A stretch of 55,765 bases of DNA, taken from the NCBI GenBank assembly GCA_946803715.1, contig CAMPET010000115.1, positions 122,552 to 178,316 of the forward strand. The letters run 5' to 3'. This DNA comes from Beroe ovata (lineage: Eukaryota > Ctenophora > Nuda > Beroida > Beroidae). Shown here piece after piece: positions 27,340-37,287 of the stretch (position 1 is its first letter; each line of letters begins with the position of its first letter). The notes below the pieces were generated by a model, which saw nothing but the letters and a program-made list of their open reading frames with translations, ran no database searches and had not been told where the DNA came from. Both the position numbers and the translations under genes were made by a program.

Positions 27340-28260
27340 TATCAAATTATCTCACCGGTGACGGCTGTATTTGTGCATTTGTGCTCTCTGCTCTATGATT
27401 TTTTTGCTATCAGTGAAGATAGCACCAGTGATGAGTACAAATTAGAGTATTAGCTAGGTATGTTTCTTTCTGTTGGACTAAACTGCTCTAATTCCATCTC
27501 ACCGGTGACGGCTATACAGTGCACATGTGCAATATGCATTATGCATTTGTGGTCTTTGTTCTATGATTTTCTTGATATCAGTGGATATTGCATCAGTGAT
27601 GATTGCATATTAGCATAGTTTGTGTTTAATTTTTCGTCAAATCATCTCACCGGTGACGGCTGTATTTGTGCTCTCTGCTCTATGATTTTCTTGCCATCAG
27701 TATCAGTGAAGATTGCACCAGTAATGATTGCATCCAAAGTCTTATCTACAGAAGTGTATGGGTATACTGCAAACATGCGAAATAATGGATATCGATTTTC
27801 TAATCCAAGGATTGACACAAGAGATGGAAGAATCTAAACTGCGAATCATCAGCGGTACCCTACAGATGTAAGGCCCTCTCCTGTCAACTGCGATTTGGAT
27901 CTCAGTATCAGCAGGTGGCAAGAGAGAACGGAGGGGTTTCAGCCTGCACCGTACCCCTCGCAACTTATAACTGCAAGGCTGGGCCACCCAGAACTCCGGA
28001 ATTCTGAGCTTCACAGTTTAGAGAGACAGCTTGTGTTGTGCTGTTAGACTAAACTGCTATTACTTTTCATCACATCATCTCACCGGTGATGGCTGTGTTT
28101 GTGCATTTGTGCTCTTTTTTCTATGATTTTCTCGATATCAGTGAAGATTGCATCAGTGATGATTGCATATTGGCATAATATGTTTCTTGCTGTTGAACTA
28201 TAAACTACTCTTACTTTTCATCACATCATCACACTGGTGACTGCTGTACATCATGATATC
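27340..28260. repeat. ~150-base tandem repeat array, interrupted
   Basis: At least five units start near 27345, 27497, 27645, 28074 and 28225. Each has 'catctcaccggtgacggctg', a 'tttgtgctct' stretch, 'ctatgattttcttg' and 'atcagtgaagattgca', ending in 'gttggactaaactgctctta'-like sequence. Copies diverge moderately. Copies three and four are separated by an inserted dispersed repeat (27777-28021). Confidence 0.85.
27777..28021 (+). repeat. Dispersed repeat copy 1 (inverted partner at 51033-51244)
   Basis: Begins gcgaaataatggatatcgat and ends gaattctgagcttcacagtt. The reverse complement of the same sequence, with some differences and a shorter middle, is at 51033-51244, about 23 kb away. It interrupts the tandem array at 27340-28260. 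Confidence 0.85.
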
Positions 28261-28689
28261 CCCTGATCCAAAAGATCCACGTTAATACCATCATAATATC
28301 CCCCTCTAAGCATCATATTCGAAGTATCAACAGGAGGGACTTGCTAAATACTATACATAGTTCTTTCTCAGGATTTTTTGCTGAGATGCAGTCGGGTAAC
28401 AAGAGAAGGAAGTACACATAAAGTAAAGGCACTCCAAGAGTCCTCGGTGAAGAATCAAGTTCGGATGAGTTTCTTGGATTCCGATTGATATCTGATATGA
28501 ACATTGAACGTGCTCTTCAATCGAGGTTACATGATATTTGTTAAAAGCCGCAATTCAACCAAGGGATTTCAGATCGTCTCAGCATTGCCACGGTGAAGTC
28601 ATTTTGCTTTCAGTACTTGAGTTGAATGTACAATGTGTTATGTGGTTTTGCTAATACATGTTTGGACTTTTCGTATGGCGCCATCACTT

Positions 28690-29300
28690 TTTCTCGTAGA
28701 AAGTGGAAAAGTGTTAGTCCTTATGAGTGATTAGCGCGCGACCAAATCGGTCGCGCGCCTAATTAGTCCTTATACCTGTGCCCCTTTCTACGACTTTTCA
28801 GTTCACTGAGTAGAACAGGGGCGCGCAACGTGTGCACATGGCGGCGCGAAAAACAGCTTGGCGAGTGGAAAAATGTTCCCGCGCTGCGTGATCTGACCCA
28901 AATCACAATTATATTAATAAGTGATTTGGGTCACAAGTATCTGAAATACTCCGAGGACCGAGTCCGCTCTGCGCGCGTCGCCGTGGTTTGGACTTTTTAC
29001 GACTTTTCACTTTCATGAAAGTAAAACGTCGTAAAAAGTCCAAACAGATCACCGAGTAAATAAGTGATAAGAGCGCACAACGTGTGCACATGGAAAAATA
29101 ACATCCCACAACTCTGACGCGAGCCGCGATGCGGTGAGCGTCAGCTCACAGCTGGCTGAGCGTTATTTAGCCACTTACTGTGCACACGTTGCGCGCCCCT
29201 GTTCTACTCAGTGAACTGAAAAGTCGTAGAAACCACGGAGACGCGCAGCGCGCGCGGAGTATTTGGGTCACGCAGCGCGGGAACACCACTTACTAAAAAC
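28690..29300. repeat. Compound CG-rich foldback element
   Basis: A ~54-base arm at 28783-28838 (tttctacgacttttcagttc … gcgcgcaacgtgtgcaca) is exactly inverted at 29179-29232. Inside lies a second, shorter hairpin at 28985-29045. Outside the right arm are 'ggagtatttgggtcacgcag' and 'cgcgggaac' modules shared with 25.9, 29.6 and 49.9 kb. No coding frame is credible. The structure looks like a nested pair of non-autonomous DNA transposons. Confidence 0.85.
28985..29045. repeat. Near-perfect 60-base hairpin
   Basis: The arm gtttggactttttacgac is followed by ttttcactttc, then the inverted gaaagtaaaacgtcgtaaaaagtccaaac. It reuses the 'ttacgacttttcac' core of the flanking repeat family. Confidence 0.9.
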
Positions 29301-29569
29301 TTACTTTTACTTTTAGTTTTACTTTTAGCTGATTGCAGGGTGCGCGTTAGCGGCGCGCGCGAAACCCGGGCCTATCGTGGAACTAGACATGCAAGATTGC
29401 AAGAAATGCCTAAATTAAATTTAAAATACCCATGAATGATGAATTCCACTGTGCACTGCAATAGTAGATACGATTCGGATTACAAGATACAAATCGTCTC
29501 ATCAAATTCAAATTCAAAATCAAATCTCTAAANAGCAATATATTTTTGCTAAGGGACCTTCAGGAACAC

Positions 29570-29835
29570 CGTACCCTATTCTACTCAGTGAACTGAAAAG
29601 TCGTAGAAAGAGTCGCGCAGCGCGCGCGGAGTATTTGGGTCACGCAGCGCGGGAACAACATTCTTGCTGTCGCTCGAGCTCGCCGCTTCGCGGCTCGCGT
29701 CAGAGGGCCTAGCATCTGCATCACCGAATAAGAAACTGTGCACATCATGCACTGACAGTTGTCAGGACGCGCGCGCGTTGTGGGAACTGGGAGCGCGAGC
29801 GCTTGACAAATCATGAATTTATTTATTCTATGTTA
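29570..29835. repeat. CG-rich dispersed repeat copy
   Basis: Starts with the inverted 'ttctactcagtgaactgaaa' module, then 'ggagtatttgggtcacgcag', and ends with 'gcactgacagttgtcagg' and 'gcttgacaaatcatga'. The last two motifs recur in the same order at 31050-31115. A minus-strand frame here (29581-29814) is repeat-derived. Confidence 0.75.
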
Positions 29836-30147
29836 TATTCTATGTTTTTTCTCGTTTTTACTGTAATAGGTACTTGATATATTACCTATCATTTCTTTAC
29901 CTACTTATTTTCAACTCAAATAAAATGAAGCATATTTTAGATTTTTGAAATAGTTCACTACTATTTAAGGTTGTGGGGGGATGCCAGACTGCTGATGCAA
30001 GCCACGAAGCAGCTTGGGAAATTCTAGACAGGGTCTATCATCGATCAACAATTAACTGGCTGACAGGGTCTATATTCAATAACAGGGTCTATAATCATTA
30101 ATCAATAACCAGGGTCTATAATCAATTGAAAATTGCCTGTTAACACC

Positions 30148-30245
30148 ATGTAGGATTTCTCCCTACCCTCACTGGGGGGATGTTATTTCTGGCAATTCGG
30201 CAGAATTACAATAGCGTGGTGCCAAGGGTAGGGAAAACCCTACAA
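30148..30245. mobile_element. Small foldback MITE with 9-base target duplication (copy 1)
   Basis: Inverted ends tgtaggatttctccctaccc and gggtagggaaaaccctaca enclose ~60 bases. The direct repeat gttaacacc flanks it at 30139-30147 and 30246-30254. A 9-base target duplication and short inverted ends suggest a Mutator-like non-autonomous element. Related copies lie at 49783-49888 and 50442-50535. Confidence 0.85.
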
Positions 30246-31044
30246 GTTAACACCTGAAATACCTTATGGCCCTGTGGCAATACACTAGAAATGCAGGAAT
30301 CTCATTTTTAGCAATTTTGTAGGCGGTAGCATGATGATAGACAAATAACTCCTTATTTTCATTCATTTCGGCATCAGAAATCGATTTTGTTGTGATTGAT
30401 TTGAATGAGTTGGGCATGTGCTGCTACAAGAAGGGTTGTACCGCAAATCTGTAGCAGAGGTCCCACTTGCGATTCCTAGTTTTTCAGCAGTTACCATGGT
30501 GACTAAACTATTTCAGTGCTGTTTTCATGAGCGTGTGTATCATTTATAGGAATGACATTCGTGTTTTACAAAACAAAACTGGAATTTTCCGTTGTTTCCA
30601 CATTGCATTTAAGTTTCTTTTGACGCTGAATGGATTTATGACATAATTTTCGATCCATCTGTGGAGTTAAGACATTTGAATTGCTAGTAGATCTTGTAGC
30701 AATTTTTTCATATGAGATTCTTGTTCCGAGCAGCATGTATTGTTACTGGGCCTTATGGATCTTCCTTCAATCATGAGCTCAGATTTCTAATATGACTTTC
30801 CAGATCTCAATTCCAAGAGGGGATACTATGATCCAATACCAGGACTTGTTATTTGACTTGATGTGCCACTATAATATAAAAATTTAAATTATTATTATTA
30901 TTGTACAAGATCTGTTTCCCACGTTGTCTGTGGTATTCGATAGGTGAATACCTTACAATACAATATAACATCCAACAATTTGATCATGCTCCCTTGCAAT
31001 ACATTCATGATAATTTGTATTTGAATATGTATTATGTGTATGAC

Positions 31045-31120
31045 ACCCTGCACTGACAGTTATGAGCAGGTAGTCAAGTACACGCTGTGCGGAGTGCTTG
31101 ACAAATCATGATTTTACTAA
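31045..31120. repeat. Degenerate copy of 29740-29830 repeat
   Basis: 'ctgcactgacagtt', then 'gcttgacaaatcatgatttt', in the same order and spacing range as at 29740-29830. Confidence 0.65.
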
Positions 31121-31254
31121 TTTTATGCTATTTTTTATTTGTTATTTTTGTTTATTTATAATTTTATTATTTCTTTATCTTCCTTCCTCTTCGAGAAAGC
31201 TTCCAATGTCAATATTCTAATCAACATTCATTTGCACATTATACTTCACATCAG

Positions 31255-33081
31255 ATGTCTAATGATGCTATAGAAAATTTTGTGAATGCAACAGGAAGTT
31301 CAGTTGAAGATGCAATCAAGTATTTGTCTATATGTGACAACAATGTGAACCTTGCTGTTGAGTGTTTTGTTGAACAGCAACCACAGAGTGATATGGATAA
31401 GGAGGATGAAGTGAGAGCTCCAATTGAATCAAAAACTGTACGTCTTGTTGAAGATCATGTAAGGGTAGGCAGGGTTAGCAAAAGGCCTGCCAATGCTTTT
31501 GACTCACAGGGAGAAAGAGACTTTTCTGGGAAGTGCTATACCAATCCTCTTGCTAAAAAGAAATTGAGAGGTTACCATTCATTTCTAATATTGTTGACTT
31601 GTAGAGGAATCTGTTATTGACTTGTAGATGAATATGTTATTGATAATTTAGTGTGATAGTAAGTTGATTTCCTGATCCACAGGTTTAGCTGACTTGTTTA
31701 AGCCTCCAACTGATATATCTTTTGTTGGAACATTAGAAAGTGCCAAACAGAGGGGGAAACTTCTGAAGAAGTGGCTTCTTGTAAATTTACAGGTATGGTA
31801 AATTGAATTTCAAAACTATGCAACAATGATGCAGTATGATGAGTCATGCAAGGGTTAAAATGTTTTCATATCCCAGGATGTCACTGATTTCCAATGCCAA
31901 GTTTTAAACAGAGATCTTTGGAGTAGAGCTGATGTGCGCAATATAATTGAGAACCACTGTGTCTTCTGGCAGCTGTATAGGTAAGCTTTAATTGAGTCAA
32001 AGATCACTTTTTTCATGAATTTCAAAAGTTCCCTGATTTGTACAATTGCAAAGTTCGATAAGAAGAATTACTCCTTACGGTATTCATCTGATTATCCTTT
32101 TCAGAGATTCCCTTGAAGGAGAACATTTTTCACGATTTTATAGTTGTGCAGCATCTCCTTTCATCGGAATCATTGATCCTGGTACTGGTGAACTGATGAA
32201 ACAATGGAATTTCATGACCAAGGATCAATTTGTATCAGTAAGTTGATTAGATCACATCATTTGTATGCAGACAAGAAATGTTAGTTGAAGTATGTTTCAT
32301 ATAATAAAGAATGACATTTTTTCATTGAACAAAATCATGGTCTTTTCATCCTAGAAAGATGTTTTTGCAGGAAATGATGCTGTTTCTCTCTGAACACTTT
32401 ACCACTTTACAGTCACCAGTTAAATCGCCTCCCTCAAAACGACCCTGTAATTCTAGAACCCGGTAAATACAAATGATACGCTTCTGATCACATTCTGAAA
32501 ACTTTCAAAATGAACCCTACCTCTTTTTCAGGGGAATTTTGAGTGACATAACTGACGATAAGTCATCTCAAAGCTTTGAAAATGAAGTTGAATTTATCAC
32601 TGGACTACCCTCTAAGAGAAGATCAACGTCTCCATTACCATGTTCTTCAAAGCATGATCCATCTGCATCAAAAACTTCATGCCCTTCTAGCATGAGCTTC
32701 AGTCAGAATAGATCAGGCATTAACGGAATAAGTTCCACACATGAGCCCCACTTGACACATATGTGTGCATCTTCTTCGTCCACAACGATTATTAATGGTG
32801 AAATTGTGCTCCCTCAGTCCAGTACAACTAACTACAAGACAGCAGTTAATCCAGACAAGCTCAACTTAACACTTAGATTCCCTGATGGTTCACGGGAACT
32901 TGTCTCCTTTGATAGGTTTGCATGTTGCACTGATCTATACAGGTGGCTGGAACAAAATAAATGGAGTGGGCACGTGGTATGGACTCAGTTTCCCAAGTCA
33001 TTAGTTCCTAATGACATGACCAAACTCTGTAACCTATTGAATTGCAACCGGGCATTGCTTTATGTAGAAGAAAATGATTAG
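31255..33081 (+). CDS. UBXN7: UBXN7-like p97 adaptor, copy A
   Basis: UBA-UAS-UBX proteins link ubiquitylated substrates, notably of cullin-RING ligases, to the p97/VCP ATPase. Six in-phase exons: 31255-31570, 31683-31792, 31877-31980, 32105-32237, 32371-32462 and 32532-33081, giving 434 residues (human 489). The UBA domain (residues ~3-42) reads MSNDAIENFVNATGSSVEDAIKYL. The UAS thioredoxin-like domain has PPTDISFVGTLESAK, KKWLLVNLQ, LNRDLWS, VFWQLYR and IIDPGTGELMKQW. The C-terminal UBX domain has LTLRFPDGSRELVSFDRF and VWTQFPKSLVP; the usual FPR p97-contact loop reads FPK here. I could not see a clear UIM between UAS and UBX. It is AT-rich compared with its paralogue at 39160. Confidence 0.9.
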
Positions 33082-33366
33082 ATTTCACAGAAAGCAAGTA
33101 AACAAGCTTCTGTACACGTACTTACCGAAAGAGTTATATAATACAAATTTAACTTGATTGTTTTGGGGACTTCTTTGTTTTTTCTTCGTTTGTACATTAT
33201 TCTAATTTATCTTTCCGATAGAGGATTGAATTTTCATGTTGATGTTTTCCTAGAGCCTACCTAGAGCCTGGTCTCACTGTTTCCTTGTTATATGGGAAAT
33301 TTTTCCCAAGAAGATTTCAAATGGAAACATTAAAGCTGTGATTCTTAACTTCTAATATTTTTCCCT

Positions 33367-34242
33367 ATGATAAATCAAGTTTGCACCCCACCTAGCTCTA
33401 TGACTGATCATGAAGATAGCAAGCTAATAACACGGCTCACTAAGGAATATGGACGAGTCCACAGTATCTCCACCTCACAATTGAAAGAGGAGCTCTCCAG
33501 CTTTGGACTCGATACAAAAGGCACCGTACTGGTGCTGCAAAAGCGTTTGAAAGAACACTATCGCCGAGTGCAATCTTCACTACATCCACACATTGCAATA
33601 TGGCACAGGCGAAACCCACATTCTCACTACGCTATTATAGACTTTGAGGCTACTTGTGATGAGGACCACGTTTCATCTGACTACATGCACGAAATCATAG
33701 AAGTTCCCGTGGTGTTGGTCTCTGTTGCAACGGCTGAGATTGTTGATATTTTCCACGAGTATGTGAAGCCCACAATGTGTCCAGTTTTGTCTCCATTTTG
33801 CAGGAAGCTTACTGGAATTAACCAAACCATGATCAATCAGAGTCGGTCATTCGTTGAGGTGTGGAGTGATGTCGAGAAGTGGATAGAGGACAAGCGAAAT
33901 TGTGATGACGGTCAGCAAATAACCAGTTTATGTTTTATCACAGATGGTCCATGGGATTTCAAGAGATTCCTTGCCAAGGAATGTCGGTACAACAACATGG
34001 ATTTCCCTGCCATGTGTGTGCAGTACTGCAATTTGCGGCGTAAATTCAGCAATTTCTATGGGGTGAGACGCGTGAATATCGAGTTGATGTTGAAGAATCT
34101 AGGACAGGATTTCGAGGGCACACCGCACAGTGGGATTGCGGATAGCAGGAACATAGCTGAGATTGTATGTACCATGATTAAAGATGGTGCCGTGTTGGAT
34201 AGCAATGAAATCGTCGACACTAATGAGGTTTACTGTGCGTAG
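33367..34242 (+). CDS. ERI1: ERI1-like 3'-5' exoribonuclease, single exon
   Basis: ERI1/3'hExo trims histone mRNA, 5.8S rRNA and small RNA 3' ends. One uninterrupted frame of 291 residues. A SAP domain (~30-65: SISTSQLKEELSSFGLDTKGTVLVLQKRL) precedes a DEDDh exonuclease: IIDFEATCDE (Asp92, Glu94), ITDGPWDFKRFL (third Asp), and PHSGIADSRNIA (His254, Asp259). Both the domain pair and spacing match ERI1, though the protein is shorter than human (349). The absence of introns in an intron-rich neighbourhood suggests retroposition or intron loss. It starts about 285 bases after the UBXN7-like copy A stop. The next in-frame Met (MTDHEDS) is an alternative start. Confidence 0.93.
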   Translation: MINQVCTPPSSMTDHEDSKLITRLTKEYGRVHSISTSQLKEELSSFGLDTKGTVLVLQKRLKEHYRRVQSSLHPHIAIWHRRNPHSHYAIIDFEATCDEDHVSSDYMHEIIEVPVVLVSVATAEIVDIFHEYVKPTMCPVLSPFCRKLTGINQTMINQSRSFVEVWSDVEKWIEDKRNCDDGQQITSLCFITDGPWDFKRFLAKECRYNNMDFPAMCVQYCNLRRKFSNFYGVRRVNIELMLKNLGQDFEGTPHSGIADSRNIAEIVCTMIKDGAVLDSNEIVDTNEVYCA

Positions 34243-34919
34243 AGGAGTATCTGGATAAACTTGCTAATCATGTCTCTGGAAGAATATGGTGTTCTATATC
34301 CGTTGTTTATTTGTATGATACCCTCCTTCCGGAGACAGTCTTGTCTACTATTATAGTACTATATCCCACTGAATTAGAACAATAGAACATGGGACGAACG
34401 CAGAGTGATTTTCAGTAGTCGTTGAGAATGAACACTTAAGAGTGTTCGATATGATTCTTGATAAACCTATTTTTTCATTTCTATGTTTGTATAGTAATGA
34501 TATTTCAGAAATGCTTACAATCCAATAGACCATTCATGTATCAGTGCGATCATGTAAGTAAATTAGTTCTCTTTTGACATGTATCAGAAAATAAGTATTT
34601 TCCAGAGCTGTTGAAATTTTATGATTGAATAGTACCTACTTGCTTATTATCTTCCCTATATCTGAGTAATGTTTTTTTGGTAGGTAGTAGATACTCGTTT
34701 TTAAGATTCGTATTTTCGTAATTTTCTTTTCTTATAGGTAACTTACATTTTGAATGAGATTCATTATTTGATTTGTTTAATAAAAGAATAAGGATTATTG
34801 TGTCTTTGGCATTACTTTGGCTAGATATAATCGCATATTTAATACCATTCAAGTTTCATACCGTATGAATTTTTTTACCTGTTCTTGCTTTTGACAGTCA
34901 TTGCTTCCCAGAGTACACC
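34243..34919. other. Spacer between ERI1 and ELOC
   Basis: About 680 AT-rich bases without a protein-like frame. It should hold the ERI1 3' UTR and ELOC promoter. Confidence 0.5.
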
Positions 34920-35419
34920 ATGGCAGATACTGTGGATGAACAGGGCAACAATGTCGCTGCTGACTATGTCAAACTTGTGAGCAATGATGAGCATGAATTC
35001 ATCTTGAAACGGTCCCATGCCATGACCTCTGGCACCATCAAGGCGATGTTGTCCTACCCTGCAAACTTCAATAATAACGAAATGAGCAAGGTAGTATACC
35101 TATTACCCATCAATTTCCTCCAATGTTGGCTATACCTAATGTATACTTCAAGTTGTTTGGAATTATTTTCAGTACTAAAGCTGTAGACTCACTGGTATAA
35201 ACTGCTTTATTTAACTTTTATATAGCAACTTACACAAACTCTCCTCTATTCCTTCAGGTACAATTTCGTGAAATACCATCTCATGTTCTCTCTAAAGTGT
35301 GCATGTACTTTGCGTACAAGAACCGGTACACCAACTCAACTTCGGAAATTCCAGAGTTCCCTATTGAACCTGAGATAGCTCTGGAACTTCTCATGGCTGC
35401 CAACTTCTTGGATTGTTGA
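34920..35419 (+). CDS. ELOC: Elongin C (ELOC)
   Basis: BTB/SKP1-fold adaptor that joins elongin B and SOCS/VHL-box proteins to cullin 2/5 and also belongs to the SIII elongation factor. Two exons, 34920-35090 and 35258-35419 (donor aaggtagta, acceptor ccttcag), give 110 residues (human 112). Nearly the whole sequence is recognisable: [76 protein letters not shown], ending LDC. It sits between the two UBXN7-like paralogues. Confidence 0.97.
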
Positions 35420-35982
35420 AATCGGTTTCGTAATTTGCGGCTCATCAATCTCATTATTTTCGGCAGGATGTGACTTCATAGGCCGTATAAATTTTACATA
35501 ACATTGAGAAACCTAATATTTCGAACTTCGTATGTTACAGACCTCATGTAATGCTGTGATAGAACGATCACTATTTGTTGTACATATAACTAGTTCAGAG
35601 TGAGCAGATATCAGTTATATGTTAGATTATCAATCTGTAGTGTTGAATGTTGATCCAAAACAGAGCATTGGTCTATGATATTGTTACAATAAGAATATCA
35701 ACAGTTCAAGTTCCATACTAACTTCATCGATAGCGATATGAGAAATCGATAGCGATATGAGAAATCATATTTGTAATAAATATCCATATTCCCCATATTA
35801 TCATCGATTCATTTAATTGTTCTGAATCCATTGTTTCCTTTTCAAAACTTCCAAAGAGCTGAAATCGATAATCGATAAAAGAATGGTAATTGCTTGTATA
35901 ATGAAACCTGAGATAAGAAAAACTTATCATAATAGAAAGCCCGATTCTCTGGAGATGATGCAAAATTCTGGATATCTTTTCA
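35420..35982. other. Spacer between convergent ELOC and MFS genes
   Basis: AT-rich, with a short direct repeat (gatagcgatatgagaaatc, twice at 35730-35768). It holds the 3' ends of both flanking genes. No gene seen. Confidence 0.5.
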
Positions 35983-37287
35983 TCACGCCAGGTCTTCAGT
36001 TGGAACTTGTTGATGTGTTTTCCTTGGCCCTATGTTATAAAAGAGTATGGCTAGTCCACTGAAGATGAAAAATGGTGTTCCCACAGCAAATAACCATCTG
36101 AATGATAGGATATTGAGTAGAGGCCCTGCTACAATGATACCTGTCGCGCCGCCCACATTCTTTGCAGCAAAGAAAACACTCAAAGTGATAGACATAGCTT
36201 CTTCTGCAGTCATTGTAGCAGCAAGGTGTGTTGTGCTGTGGGTAAGAACTGCGTATTGAACAAGGCTGCTACATCCTTCAATGAGATTGAACGAAAGGAC
36301 TGAAAGGCATATGTCGAGAAAGGGAGATATGCTGTAAACAGGGCCAAGAAGAACCAAGAGGATTGCAATACTTATCATGCAAATTGACATCATGGGAGCC
36401 GAAATGTTGAGATTTCGGTTGCCTAGCCACCCACCAAGTGCGCTGAAAAGGGCATAGACAAAGCAGCTTTCACCTAAAATTGTTCCACTGAACTCATCTC
36501 GTTTTTCATACACTTCAGTGTAAAAGTAAGTCAAGTTACCTCTTAAGAAGGTCATACAAGCGCCAATACAAAACATAACAATCCAAATATGCACAACAAA
36601 AAAGCATGTAAAATATAATTTATACCCTTCTTTTCTTGTGCTCTCTTTAGTTACTTGGTCATCTGTGACTGTAGACTCGTCAACCGATTTTGTTGTTTTG
36701 AACATGCTGATCGCGATGACCACTGCTAGCACCAAGAAACTGTTGATAAGCATGGTATTGCGGAACCCCACTCTAGCATCCAATATAGCACCGATGTATG
36801 CCCCCACAGACTGACCAATAACGACGGATACTTCATAACACATGGATGACCTTGCGGTATTCCCATCAAACTGAATAGTAAATATAACTCCGATTTTATT
36901 TATCAATGAATAATGCACTATACCAGAGAGAAGGCGAGCTGTCACAGCAATGTAGAGGTACATCCCGTGAAATTGATGAGAAAAGTAGAATAAAGCAGCT
37001 GTACAAAACCCAACTGAACCAGTGATAACAGTGAACAGCAGACGGTTCCATTGACTGACATGAGGCTGTATGAAGAAAGTGACAATGGACGCTAGAGGAA
37101 GGGATATCAGAACAAGCTCAGCTTCAGTTGAAGTCAAGCCAAGTTTCATAGACTCAGTCACTAGGATAGGGAATGGAATAAATGTTACCAAACCTTCCAT
37201 AAAGCATGAGATGCTGACTGCTAACAGGGTGAAGAACTTTCCAGATGAAAGTGCATCTTTATTTTGAACGTCATCTTTCATATCCAT
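35983..37287 (-). CDS. Intronless MFS transporter, SLC18B1-like
   Basis: A single 434-residue frame with about 12 hydrophobic segments in two halves split by a charged loop (KTTKSVDESTVTDDQVTKES). The first segment is FFTLLAVSISCFMEGLVTFIPFP. TM2 region ISLPLASIVTFFIQPHVSQWN stands where MFS proteins have their TM2-3 loop. The second half has CFVYALFSALGGWLGNRN and AAKNVGGATGIIVAGPLL. The fold and length fit the major facilitator superfamily, drug/H+ antiporter or vesicular amine (SLC18B1) group; the substrate cannot be told. It is one of three genes here without introns. A broken copy of its early exon region lies inverted at 38429-38550. Confidence 0.85.
   Translation of the reverse strand: MDMKDDVQNKDALSSGKFFTLLAVSISCFMEGLVTFIPFPILVTESMKLGLTSTEAELVLISLPLASIVTFFIQPHVSQWNRLLFTVITGSVGFCTAALFYFSHQFHGMYLYIAVTARLLSGIVHYSLINKIGVIFTIQFDGNTARSSMCYEVSVVIGQSVGAYIGAILDARVGFRNTMLINSFLVLAVVIAISMFKTTKSVDESTVTDDQVTKESTRKEGYKLYFTCFFVVHIWIVMFCIGACMTFLRGNLTYFYTEVYEKRDEFSGTILGESCFVYALFSALGGWLGNRNLNISAPMMSICMISIAILLVLLGPVYSISPFLDICLSVLSFNLIEGCSSLVQYAVLTHSTTHLAATMTAEEAMSITLSVFFAAKNVGGATGIIVAGPLLNILSFRWLFAVGTPFFIFSGLAILFYNIGPRKTHQQVPTEDLA

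Larger units (their letters stand above)
29836..31254. other. Repeat-bearing spacer upstream of UBXN7-like copy A
   Basis: No credible exon was found. It holds four scattered 'cagggtctat' motifs (30030-30130), the MITE at 30148-30245 and a degenerate repeat copy at 31045-31120. The promoter of the downstream gene must lie in its right part. Confidence 0.5.

Noticed and set aside
27742-28014. 90-codon frame within the dispersed repeat
   Set aside because: The inverted copy at 51033-51244 does not keep the same frame intact, so it is not under coding constraint.
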